NCBI GenBank assembly: GCA_913056455.1
Contig: CAJXMJ010000001.1
Span: forward strand, 1,488,001-1,552,000
Length of the DNA stretch: 64,000 nucleotides
Source of the DNA: an uncultured Fodinibius sp.
GTDB lineage: Bacteria; Bacteroidota; Rhodothermia; Balneolales; Balneolaceae
Direction: 5' to 3'
Below are positions 41,063 to 49,591 of this stretch, piece after piece. The notes below the pieces were generated by a model. That model was not told where the DNA came from. It ran no database searches and saw nothing but the letters and a program-made list of their open reading frames with translations. Both the position numbers and the translations under genes were made by a program. Each line of letters starts with the position of its first letter. Position 1 is the stretch's first letter.

Positions 41063-41377
41063 ATGAGCAAAGAGAACGAAAATAACTCAGAAGATACGCA
41101 ATGGCCGCTTTGGGAAGTCTTTACTCAGCCCAGAGATGGCAAACCTCATGAACATGCCGGCAGCTTACATGCCCCGGATGCAGAAAAAGCGCTTGAGAAT
41201 GCCCGAGATGTCTATACGCGCCGCAAGGAAGCGGTCAACCTCTGGGTAGTACCCAGCAACCAGATAGTGGCATCAAAAGGAGAAGATGAAGGACCATTTT
41301 TTGATCCGGCTGATGATAAGCCTTATCGGCATCCTCAATTTTACAGTGTACCCCGAGTTTCAAAACGACGATCATGA
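41063..41377 (+). CDS. paaB: 1,2-phenylacetyl-CoA epoxidase subunit PaaB
   Basis: WPLWEVFTQPRDGKPHEHAGSLHAPDAEKALENARDVYTRRKEAVNLWVVPSNQI. Confidence 0.95.
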   Translation: MSKENENNSEDTQWPLWEVFTQPRDGKPHEHAGSLHAPDAEKALENARDVYTRRKEAVNLWVVPSNQIVASKGEDEGPFFDPADDKPYRHPQFYSVPRVSKRRS

Positions 41378-42165
41378 GTACAGCCACGAAATCTAAAGAA
41401 TTGACAAAACAGAAAGCACTTTTTGAATACCTTGTCCGTCTGGCTGATGACCGCCTTATTTTAGGTCATCGCCTCTCGGAATGGTGCGGACATGGTCCGA
41501 TCCTCGAAGAGGATATTGCACTTGCTAATATTGCATTGGATTATATCGGCCACGCAGCTAACCTGTACGAATACGCTGTTGAAATTGAAGGGGAAGGTCG
41601 CCATCGTGACGATTTAGTTTATTTCCGCAATGACCCTGAATATAAGAACTTGAAGCTGGTTGAACTTCCAAAAGGCGATTTCGGATTTACCATTGCCCGA
41701 CAGTTTTTGTTCTCCTCGTACAGCTACTATTTATACCAGTTATTATCGGATATTGAGGATGAACAAATCCGAGGTATGGTTGAAAAACATTTTAAGGAAG
41801 TAAAGTATCACCTGCGTCACAGCCGGGAATGGATACTACGACTCGGCGACGGTACCGAAGAAAGTCACAGCCGCATCCAAGATGCTTTTAACGACATGTG
41901 GACCTATGTTGGCGAATTATTTTATCAAGATGAGGTTGATGAGTTTTTACAGGAAAAAAATCTGGCTGCCGATACCGCAAGCTTCAAATCCGACTGGAAA
42001 GATTTAGTAACTGATACCCTTGAGGAAGCCACGCTGGATGTACCCGACTGGAATCAGTTTATGGTAGAAGGCAGTCGACAAGGATTACATACCGAACACC
42101 TGGGACATCTACTGGCTGAAATGCAGCACCTGCGCCGTTCGTACCCCGATGCAGACTGGGAGTAG
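41374..42165 (+). CDS. paaC: 1,2-phenylacetyl-CoA epoxidase subunit PaaC
   Basis: LADDRLILGHRLSEWCGHGPILEEDIALANIALDYIGHA; EVKYHLRHSREWILRLGDGTEESH; EHLGHLLAEMQHLRRSYPDADW. Confidence 0.95.
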   Translation: MSTATKSKELTKQKALFEYLVRLADDRLILGHRLSEWCGHGPILEEDIALANIALDYIGHAANLYEYAVEIEGEGRHRDDLVYFRNDPEYKNLKLVELPKGDFGFTIARQFLFSSYSYYLYQLLSDIEDEQIRGMVEKHFKEVKYHLRHSREWILRLGDGTEESHSRIQDAFNDMWTYVGELFYQDEVDEFLQEKNLAADTASFKSDWKDLVTDTLEEATLDVPDWNQFMVEGSRQGLHTEHLGHLLAEMQHLRRSYPDADWE

Positions 42166-42177
42166 TTTATCATTATT

Positions 42178-42213
42178 GGTTATTAGCTATTGGAGGTATA
42201 AAGCTAATAAACC
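42178..42213. repeat. paaC-paaD intercistronic inverted repeat
   Basis: GGTTATTAGCT ... AGCTAATAAACC (one bulge). Confidence 0.6.
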
Positions 42214-42240
42214 ATAACTTAATACCGTTAGTAAAATGTT

Positions 42241-42750
42241 ATGGCTACAGCAACCACATATAACAAAAATGAAATTTGGGACCTTCTGTCCGAAGTTAAA
42301 GACCCGGAGATTCCAGTCCTTTCAATTATCGATCTTGGAATAGCTCGGGAGGTTACAGTCAAAGATGGAAAAGTGATAGTCCGTATTACTCCCACCTATT
42401 CCGGATGCCCTGCAATGAAAGCAATTGAGAAGGACATTGAGAAAACCCTTAAAATTAACGGGATACAAAATTTCGAGGTAAAAAAGGATTTTTCTGAAAC
42501 GTGGACAACAGATTGGATGTCGGATGATGCCAAGAAGAAGCTGAAAGACTACGGTATTGCTCCACCCGGTAAAACGGAAAAAGACGACGACTTCCTGAAA
42601 ACGCTAAAGGGATCAAGCCGAACAATATCTTGTCCCTATTGCGATTCTACTAACACCGAATTGCAGAGCGAATTTGGTTCCACGGCGTGTAAATCACAAT
42701 ACTACTGTCACGACTGTGACGAACCCTTTGAACATTTTAAGTGTATTTAG
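42241..42750 (+). CDS. paaD: Phenylacetate degradation protein PaaD (iron-sulfur assembly-type)
   Basis: LLSEVKDPEIPVLSIIDLGIAREV, TPTYSGCPAMKAIEKDIE, C-terminal Cys cluster CPYCDSTNTELQSEFGSTACKSQYYCHDCDEPFEHFKCI. Confidence 0.95.
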   Translation: MATATTYNKNEIWDLLSEVKDPEIPVLSIIDLGIAREVTVKDGKVIVRITPTYSGCPAMKAIEKDIEKTLKINGIQNFEVKKDFSETWTTDWMSDDAKKKLKDYGIAPPGKTEKDDDFLKTLKGSSRTISCPYCDSTNTELQSEFGSTACKSQYYCHDCDEPFEHFKCI

Positions 42751-42753
42751 AAT

Positions 42754-42814
42754 AGCCACTGATTACCAGATTAAAAAACAATTCATCATTTAGAATCTGT
42801 CTCTATCTGTGGCT
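42754..42814. repeat. paaD-paaG intercistronic imperfect inverted repeat
   Basis: AGCCACTGATTACCAGATT ... AATCTGTCTCTATCTGTGGCT. Confidence 0.55.
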
Positions 42815-42831
42815 TAAACGTATTTAGCTAT

Positions 42832-43614
42832 ATGAGTCAATATATTTCTACTTCTGTTGAAGACAATATTTTAACGCTTACACTTGATCGCCCTCAGAAG
42901 CTCAACAGCTTTATTGAACCGATGGCCAAAGAGTTGCAACAAGAACTTGCCGACGCCACGAGAAATGAAGATATACGGTGTGTGTTATTAACGGGTAAGG
43001 GAAAAGCATTTTCTGCTGGACAGGATCTGCCCGAAGTTGTTGATAAAGGTGATGATTATGAGCTCGGAGAAACTGTCCGAAAAAGCTACAATCCTATCAT
43101 CAATGCCATTCGGGAACTCGATAAACCGGTCGTCTGTGCCGTAAACGGAACGGCCGCCGGTGCCGGTGCTAATATCGCCCTGGCTTGCGACCTGGTATTG
43201 GCCTCAAAAGAATCCGTTTTTGTTCAGTCATTCAGCAAAATAGGACTTATTCCTGACAGTGGGGGGACCTTTTTCCTTCCACGGTTAGTTGGCCTGCAAC
43301 GAGCCAATGCCATGTACTTGCTGGACGAAAAAATATCCCCTGCAAATGCTGAAGAAATAGGACTTATCTATAAAGCAGTAGAAGCAGATCAACTGATGGA
43401 TGAGGCCCAATCCATTTGTCAAAAGTTGGCTCAGATGCCTACTAAAGGTTTTGCTCTTTATAAACAAGCTATTAACCAATCCCTATCCAATAACTTGGAT
43501 GAGCATCTTGAACTGGAGGCTGACCTACAAACCGAGGCTGGCAAAACTGATGACTATAACGAAGGAGTACAGGCGTTTCTGGAAAAGCGGAAGCCTGATT
43601 TTAAGGGGAGATAA
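42832..43614 (+). CDS. paaG: 2-(1,2-epoxy-1,2-dihydrophenyl)acetyl-CoA isomerase PaaG
   Basis: LDRPQKLNSF, CVLLTGKGKAFSAGQDLPEV, NGTAAGAGANIALACDLVLASKESVFVQSFSKIGLIPDSGGTFFLPRLVG. Confidence 0.9.
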   Translation: MSQYISTSVEDNILTLTLDRPQKLNSFIEPMAKELQQELADATRNEDIRCVLLTGKGKAFSAGQDLPEVVDKGDDYELGETVRKSYNPIINAIRELDKPVVCAVNGTAAGAGANIALACDLVLASKESVFVQSFSKIGLIPDSGGTFFLPRLVGLQRANAMYLLDEKISPANAEEIGLIYKAVEADQLMDEAQSICQKLAQMPTKGFALYKQAINQSLSNNLDEHLELEADLQTEAGKTDDYNEGVQAFLEKRKPDFKGR

Positions 43615-43703
43615 TGCTGTTCTCTGACCAACGAACTTGAGTTGGTTTTGGAATTGAAATCATTATTTTCAGAGTGCAATAATTTGAAATAATTATTATA
43701 AAA

Positions 43704-44867
43704 ATGGATGATGAGATTATTGGCGTAGCGGGCGCAGGCACTATGGGACAAGGCATCGCCCAGATTGCCTCCCAAAACAATCACAAAGTGTATTTATATG
43801 ATGCCTACCCCGACCAACTTGGTAAAGCTAAACATGCCCTCCGAAAAATCCTGCAACGACAGGTCGAAAAAAAACGCATGAGCCAAGAAGAGGTGGATGC
43901 CATCATGGATCGGATCCACTTTGAAGAAGATTTAACAAATTTTGGAGAATGCAGCCTTGTAATTGAAGCTGTTGTCGAAGATCTCGATATCAAACAGGAT
44001 GTTTTTCAACGACTGGAGGGCATTGTTTCGCATGATTGTATTTTGGCTACCAATACCTCCTCCCTTTCAATCGCTTCTATCTCCTCCGCACTTAAGAAAC
44101 CTAACCGTTTCCTGGGAATTCATTTTTTCAATCCCGCTCCCATTATGCCCCTGGTAGAAATTGTACCGGGCATTGCTACTTCTGAGGAAATCACCCAATC
44201 CGCACGACAGCAAATTGACAACTGGGACAAAACCACAGTCTTGGCCAAAGATACGCCCGGCTTTATCGTCAATCGCGTAGCTCGACCGTTTTACAGTGAG
44301 GCCATTCGTCAATACGAAGAAGGCGTTGCAGATATTCCCACCATTGACTGGGCTATGAAGGAAATCGGTGGTTTCCGGATGGGACCGTTTGAGCTGATGG
44401 ATTTCATTGGTCACGATGTTAATTATAAAGTGACTGAAACGGTGTTCAAGGAATTTTTCTATGATCCGCGATTTAAGCCCTCTTTTACACAGAAAAGACT
44501 CGTCGAAGCAGGATGGCTCGGGAAAAAGTCCGGAAAGGGTTTCTATGAATATGGCGATGATGCTGACAATCCTGAACCAACCAAAAATGAGGACTTAGGA
44601 CAAAAAATTGTTGATCGCATTGTAGCAATGCTTATCAATGAAGCGGCCGATGCGGTATTTATGAACGTGGCTACGGTCGAAGATGTGGACTTGGCCATGA
44701 CCAAAGGAGTCAACTATCCCAAAGGATTACTAAAATGGGCCGATGAGATAGGATTACAGGAAGTGCTTGATCGTATTACAAGATTACAAACTGAATATCG
44801 GGAAGATAGATACAGACCAAATCCATTGTTGAAGCGGAGAGTACGCAATGGAGAAACATTTTATTGA
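43704..44867 (+). CDS. paaH: 3-hydroxyadipyl-CoA dehydrogenase PaaH-type 3-hydroxyacyl-CoA dehydrogenase
   Basis: GVAGAGTMGQGIAQIASQNNHKVYLYD, LGIHFFNPAPIMPLVEIVPG, KDTPGFIVNRVARPFY. Confidence 0.9.
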   Translation: MDDEIIGVAGAGTMGQGIAQIASQNNHKVYLYDAYPDQLGKAKHALRKILQRQVEKKRMSQEEVDAIMDRIHFEEDLTNFGECSLVIEAVVEDLDIKQDVFQRLEGIVSHDCILATNTSSLSIASISSALKKPNRFLGIHFFNPAPIMPLVEIVPGIATSEEITQSARQQIDNWDKTTVLAKDTPGFIVNRVARPFYSEAIRQYEEGVADIPTIDWAMKEIGGFRMGPFELMDFIGHDVNYKVTETVFKEFFYDPRFKPSFTQKRLVEAGWLGKKSGKGFYEYGDDADNPEPTKNEDLGQKIVDRIVAMLINEAADAVFMNVATVEDVDLAMTKGVNYPKGLLKWADEIGLQEVLDRITRLQTEYREDRYRPNPLLKRRVRNGETFY

Positions 44868-44894
44868 AATTAGAAGTTAGAATTCTGCGTTCTC

Positions 44895-45326
44895 ATGGAT
44901 AAACAGCAGTTGGCTGAAAAAGTAGTCGATAAAATGATGGCGGACGATGCTTTTAGCCAATGGCTGGGCATAGAAGTCCTCGATATTAAACCGGGCTATG
45001 CAAAGCTGGAAATAACGGTCCGGAATGAAATGGTTAACGGCTTCAATGTTTCCCATGGTGGAATTGCTTTTTCGGTGGCTGATAGTGCCTTGGCCTTTGC
45101 ATCAAACAGTTATGGACGAGTGGCCGTAGCAATGGAAAATAACATCTCGTTTATGAAAAAGGTTATTTCGGGTGATACGTTGTTTGCAGAAACCGAAGAA
45201 CTTAGTATTGGCCGACGTATTGGCGTCTATAACATCAGCATTACCAATCAGGATGAAGAACAAATTGCACTATTTCGTGGAACCGTTTTCAGAACCCAAG
45301 AATATCATTTTAAGGAAAATAATTAG
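44895..45326 (+). CDS. paaI: Hydroxyphenylacetyl-CoA thioesterase PaaI
   Basis: FSQWLGIEVLDIKPGYAKLEITVRNEMVNGFNVSHGGIAFSVADSALAFASNS. Confidence 0.9.
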   Translation: MDKQQLAEKVVDKMMADDAFSQWLGIEVLDIKPGYAKLEITVRNEMVNGFNVSHGGIAFSVADSALAFASNSYGRVAVAMENNISFMKKVISGDTLFAETEELSIGRRIGVYNISITNQDEEQIALFRGTVFRTQEYHFKENN

Positions 45327-45332
45327 AACTTA

Positions 45333-45385
45333 GTTTTGAATAATGAGAGGATCAGAATGAATTCTGGCCCATTGCTATTCAAAAC
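45333..45385. repeat. paaI-paaJ intercistronic long inverted repeat
   Basis: GTTTTGAATA (45333-45342) pairs perfectly with TATTCAAAAC (45376-45385); inner CAGAAT-ga-ATTCTG plus AATG/CATT. Confidence 0.7.
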
Positions 45386-45405
45386 ATACAACTCACTACT
45401 AACTT

Positions 45406-46611
45406 ATGTCTGAAGCTTATATTATTGATGCCATTCGAACTCCCATCGGCAAATATCGCGGAGCCCTCTCTCCCATCCGAGCCGATGATTTGGCAGCATT
45501 GACAATTGAAGAATTGATGAACCGAAATTCAAACATCGATCCTGAGCGCCTCGAAGACGTGGTCTTTGGATGTGCTAACCAGGCAGGCGAAGACAACCGT
45601 AATGTGGCTCGCATGGCAGCACTGCTGGCGGGTCTCCCAACTTCAGTACCAGGAGAAACCGTTAATCGGCTCTGTGCTTCGGGCATGAGCAGTGCCGTGA
45701 TGGCCTATAAATCGATCAAAGTGGGCGAAGGTGACTTATTTATCACCGGTGGTATGGAGCATATGACACGTGGGCCGATGGTATTGGGTAAAGGGGAAGC
45801 ACCTTACTCCGGAGCCACTGAAATGCATGATACTACTTTTGGGTGGCGTTTTGTAAATCCTAAAATGGATGAGCAGTACGGCAGTGAAGCAATGGGGCAA
45901 ACAGCTGAAAATATTGTAGAGAAATTTGATATAAGCCGCGAGGATCAGGATAAATTTGCAGCTTGGTCGCAACAGAAAGCAGCCAAAGCTACCAAAAGCG
46001 GACGCATGGCCAAAGAGATTATGCCTGTAGAAATCCCACAGAAAAAAAGTGACCCTGAAATTTTTGACGAAGATGAATTTATCCGTCCGGAAACTACGGT
46101 CGAAGTTCTTAGTAAATTGCCGGCTGTTTTTCGGGATGGAGGAACCGTAACTCCCGGAAATGCCAGTGGAATTAATGACGGTTCATGCGCAATGTTAATA
46201 GCCGGTGATTCAGCCATTAAGGATTTTGGCCTTGAGCCAATGGCTCGCATTGTCGCTTCAGCCGTTGTTGGAGTGGAGCCGCGTATCATGGGCATGGGCC
46301 CCGTCGATGCCTCAAAGAAAGTCTTAAAGAGAACCAGCTTGTCAATGGATGACATGGGAATTATTGAACTCAATGAAGCTTTTGCGGCTCAAAGCTTAGC
46401 TGTTCTCCGTGAGCTGGGGATCGACGATGATGATGCGCGCGTAAATCCGCATGGGGGAGCTATCGCACTGGGACATCCGTTAGGCATGTCCGGGGCTCGC
46501 TTGTTACAAACAGCATCTATTGAATTAAATGAACAGGATAAACAATATGCACTTTGCACGCTCTGCGTAGGCGTCGGACAAGGCATGGCTGTTATTTTAG
46601 AAAAAGCGTAG
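45406..46611 (+). CDS. paaJ: 3-oxoadipyl-CoA thiolase PaaJ
   Basis: IDAIRTPIGKYRGALSPIRADDLAA, NRLCASGMSSAVMA, NPHGGAIALGHPLGMSGARL, CTLCVGVGQGMAV. Confidence 0.92.
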   Translation: MSEAYIIDAIRTPIGKYRGALSPIRADDLAALTIEELMNRNSNIDPERLEDVVFGCANQAGEDNRNVARMAALLAGLPTSVPGETVNRLCASGMSSAVMAYKSIKVGEGDLFITGGMEHMTRGPMVLGKGEAPYSGATEMHDTTFGWRFVNPKMDEQYGSEAMGQTAENIVEKFDISREDQDKFAAWSQQKAAKATKSGRMAKEIMPVEIPQKKSDPEIFDEDEFIRPETTVEVLSKLPAVFRDGGTVTPGNASGINDGSCAMLIAGDSAIKDFGLEPMARIVASAVVGVEPRIMGMGPVDASKKVLKRTSLSMDDMGIIELNEAFAAQSLAVLRELGIDDDDARVNPHGGAIALGHPLGMSGARLLQTASIELNEQDKQYALCTLCVGVGQGMAVILEKA

Positions 46612-46620
46612 TTCTTCATA

Positions 46621-46686
46621 ACCACTAAGACACTTAGCAAGCTAAGTATGATTATCTTTTCTTTGTAATCTTAGTGTCTCAGTGGT
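46621..46686. repeat. paaJ-paaY intercistronic inverted repeat
   Basis: ACCACTAAGACACTTAG (46621-46637) vs CTTAGTGTCTCAGTGGT (46670-46686), 15/17 complementary; nested CTTAG-caag-CTAAG at 46633-46646. Confidence 0.75.
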
Positions 46687-46703
46687 AAATAGAGGTTTTT
46701 ATT

Positions 46704-47309
46704 ATGGCAATATACGAGTTCGAAGGTTTAAAACCGGTTGTAGATGAAAGTGCCTATGTTCACCCACAGGCTGCTGTAACGGGTAATGTAATTATCGGCA
46801 AAGATGTCTATATAGCTCCCGGAGCAGCAATCCGCGGTGACTGGGGAAAAATTGTGATTAAGGACGGTTGCAACGTGCAGGAAAATTGTACCATACACAT
46901 GTTCCCTGGTGTAACCGTGGTGCTCGAAGAAAGTGCCCATATAGGACACGGAGCTATTATTCACGGCGGACATATAGGCCAAAACTGTCTTGTTGGAATG
47001 AATTCCGTAGTCATGGATAATGTAGAGTTGGGAGCTGAATGCATTGTCGGAGCCATGTCGTTTTTAAAGGAAGGGATGGAAATACCAAAGCGAAAGCTTG
47101 TAGTTGGGAATCCTGCAAAAATTGTCAAAGATGTTTCCGACGAGATGATCAAATGGAAAACAAAAGGGACCGAATTATATCAACAACTCCCCGCACAGCT
47201 TCATGATTCGCTGAAAGAATGCGAACCACTGCGGAAGGAACCGAAAGATCGACCGAGCCAGTCAAAAAAGTACGAAACATGGGGAAAGGCTAAGAATTCA
47301 GAATCCTAA
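46704..47309 (+). CDS. paaY: PaaY-type gamma-carbonic-anhydrase-like / hexapeptide-repeat thioesterase
   Basis: Left-handed beta-helix hexapeptides (VTGNVIIGKDVYIAPGAAIRGDWGKIVIKDGCNVQENCTIHMFPG). Confidence 0.88.
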   Translation: MAIYEFEGLKPVVDESAYVHPQAAVTGNVIIGKDVYIAPGAAIRGDWGKIVIKDGCNVQENCTIHMFPGVTVVLEESAHIGHGAIIHGGHIGQNCLVGMNSVVMDNVELGAECIVGAMSFLKEGMEIPKRKLVVGNPAKIVKDVSDEMIKWKTKGTELYQQLPAQLHDSLKECEPLRKEPKDRPSQSKKYETWGKAKNSES

Positions 47310-47328
47310 AACTCATATTTAATTTTTC

Positions 47329-47398
47329 GTCATTTCGAGTGTAGCGAGAAATACTTGTTTTATAAATAACACAAAGATCTCCCGCTGGTCGAGATGAC
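47329..47398. repeat. paaY-paaZ intercistronic imperfect inverted repeat
   Basis: GTCATTTCGAGTGTAGCGAGAAAT ... AGATCTCCCGCTGGTCGAGATGAC. Confidence 0.65.
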
Positions 47399-47424
47399 AA
47401 TTTTAACAAAAGGCGAGAAAGAAA

Positions 47425-49479
47425 ATGAAAGTACAAAGCTACTCCAAAGGTCAATGGATTGAGGATGGAAAGGAAACAGATCTTATCAGTGCTGTAACGG
47501 GAGATTCTGTTGCCCAATTAGTTGAAGCAGATCTCGATTACAAGGGAATGTGCGAATACGCCCGACAAAAAGCAGGTCCAAAACTCCGATCGATGTCCAT
47601 CCACGAAAGAGCCTTCAAAATTAAATTTCTGGCACAATATCTGTTGGATCGAAAGGAGGAATATTACGAATTATCAACGCATACCGGTGCTACGAGACAG
47701 GATTCCTGGATCGATATCGAAGGTGGTATCGGCAGTATGTTTACTTTGTCCAGTAAATCACGAATTGAACTTTCCGATCTTCCCTATCACGTAGAAGGCA
47801 ATCACGAGCGGCTTTCGCGCGAAGGTACATTTGTTGGTCAGCATATCTGCGTTCCTCGTCACGGAGTAGCGGTCCATATCAACGCATTTAATTTTCCGGT
47901 TTGGGGAATGCTGGAAAAACTTGCTCCCTGTATTATTTCCGGGATGCCGGCTATCATAAAACCTTCTCCTACAGGTTCGTACTTAGCTTACAAGGTTTTT
48001 AAAGATATGCTGGAATCAGATCTTCTTCCCCAAGGCGCCATCCAGTTTATTGCTGCCAATGTGCCGGGCGATCTGCTGGATCACCTCAATAGTCAAGATT
48101 CCGTTTCCTTTACCGGCTCAGCCCAGACGGGACAGAAACTAAAAGCACATCCCAACATCGTGGCCAACAACGTGCGTTTTAACCTGGAAGCCGATTCGCT
48201 AAACTGCTCGATTTTAGGGGCTGACGTCACCCCCGACATGGAAGAGTTCGATTTGTTTGTAGATGAAGTTGCCGATGAAATGACGGTAAAAACGGGACAA
48301 AAGTGTACCGCTATCCGCCGGACGTTAGTCCCAAAAGAACAAGTTCAAAATATAGTTGATGCATTAAAAAATCGACTGGATGAAACCTCAATTGGTAATC
48401 CCGCTAAAAAAGAAACAAAGATGGGTCCGCTGGCCAGTGCCACACAAGCTAAGCGTTTTGAGGAACAGGTTTCCTCACTATTAGAAACAACAGAATCTGT
48501 TTACAGTAATGGAAATGGACAACATGATGGCGCTTTTACTGGTCCAAAAGTGCTACTATGCCACAAGCCTTTGGAAATCGATGAGGTACATAAGGTTGAA
48601 GCTTTTGGTCCTATGACCACAGTCATGCCTTATCAATCTAACGACGAAGCTATTGCATTGGCCAACAAAGCTGATGGTTCACTCGTGGGCTCACTGTTTA
48701 CAGCGGATGATGATATTGCTCGTGAAATCACGCTGGGTTGTGCTCCTTATCACGGACGTTTTATGGTGGTGAACAGAGATTGCGCCAAAGAGTCAACAGG
48801 ACACGGTTCCCCGATGCCGCACATGGTACACGGTGGTCCGGGGCATGCCGGCGGCGGAGAAGAACTTGGAGGAGCACGCGCTATTATCCACAACATGCAA
48901 CGTGTGGCATTGCAAGGTTCACCGACAACACTGACCAACATTACAAATCAATATATCAAAGGCGCTGATACTGAAGAGGCAGACATTCATCCCTTTCAAC
49001 AGTATTTCGAAGATTTGGAAGTGGGCGAAGCCCGGACCACCGACACTCACACCGTCACGGAGGAAGATATCGAACGGTTTGCTGATCTATCGGGAGATGA
49101 ATTTTATGCCCATACCGACCCGGAAGCGGCTGAGCGTTCCCTTTTCGGTGAAGTTGTAGCTCATGGCTATTTTGTACTTTCTCGAGCGGCCGGGTTGTTC
49201 GTTCATCCCGATGAAGGACCGGTTATTCTCAACTATGGATTGGAAAACCTTCGGTTTGTTGCTCCCGTTGCTCCTGGTGATACCATACAGGCTAAACTGA
49301 TCGTGAAAAGTAAAAAAGTTCGTCAGAAAAAAGCCAAGGACAAGTTTCCATTTGGTATTATTTACTGGGATGTAGAGGTAATGAATCAGGATGATGAATT
49401 AGTAGCTGAATATACAATTCTGACTCTCATTAAACGCCGTGAGGTCTTGGATATGGATATTTTTGAAGAGGGTGAATGA
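47425..49479 (+). CDS. paaZ: Bifunctional oxepin-CoA hydrolase / 3-oxo-5,6-dehydrosuberyl-CoA semialdehyde dehydrogenase PaaZ
   Basis: N-terminal ALDH (VHINAFNFPVWGMLEKLAPCIISGMPAIIKPSPTGS, FTGSAQTGQKLKAHP, GQKCTAIRRTLVP); C-terminal MaoC-like hydratase (FADLSGDEFYAHTDPEAAERSLFGEVVAHGYFVLSRAAGLFV). Confidence 0.95.
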   Translation: MKVQSYSKGQWIEDGKETDLISAVTGDSVAQLVEADLDYKGMCEYARQKAGPKLRSMSIHERAFKIKFLAQYLLDRKEEYYELSTHTGATRQDSWIDIEGGIGSMFTLSSKSRIELSDLPYHVEGNHERLSREGTFVGQHICVPRHGVAVHINAFNFPVWGMLEKLAPCIISGMPAIIKPSPTGSYLAYKVFKDMLESDLLPQGAIQFIAANVPGDLLDHLNSQDSVSFTGSAQTGQKLKAHPNIVANNVRFNLEADSLNCSILGADVTPDMEEFDLFVDEVADEMTVKTGQKCTAIRRTLVPKEQVQNIVDALKNRLDETSIGNPAKKETKMGPLASATQAKRFEEQVSSLLETTESVYSNGNGQHDGAFTGPKVLLCHKPLEIDEVHKVEAFGPMTTVMPYQSNDEAIALANKADGSLVGSLFTADDDIAREITLGCAPYHGRFMVVNRDCAKESTGHGSPMPHMVHGGPGHAGGGEELGGARAIIHNMQRVALQGSPTTLTNITNQYIKGADTEEADIHPFQQYFEDLEVGEARTTDTHTVTEEDIERFADLSGDEFYAHTDPEAAERSLFGEVVAHGYFVLSRAAGLFVHPDEGPVILNYGLENLRFVAPVAPGDTIQAKLIVKSKKVRQKKAKDKFPFGIIYWDVEVMNQDDELVAEYTILTLIKRREVLDMDIFEEGE

Positions 49480-49591
49480 AATCTGCTTAGAAAAAGAAAT
49501 GAATTAATTCTGTAAGACTAAATGCTAAACGATCATACTTATAGGAATTCTAGACAATACTTAGAATTTAAAAACGACCAACTTATCAAAA

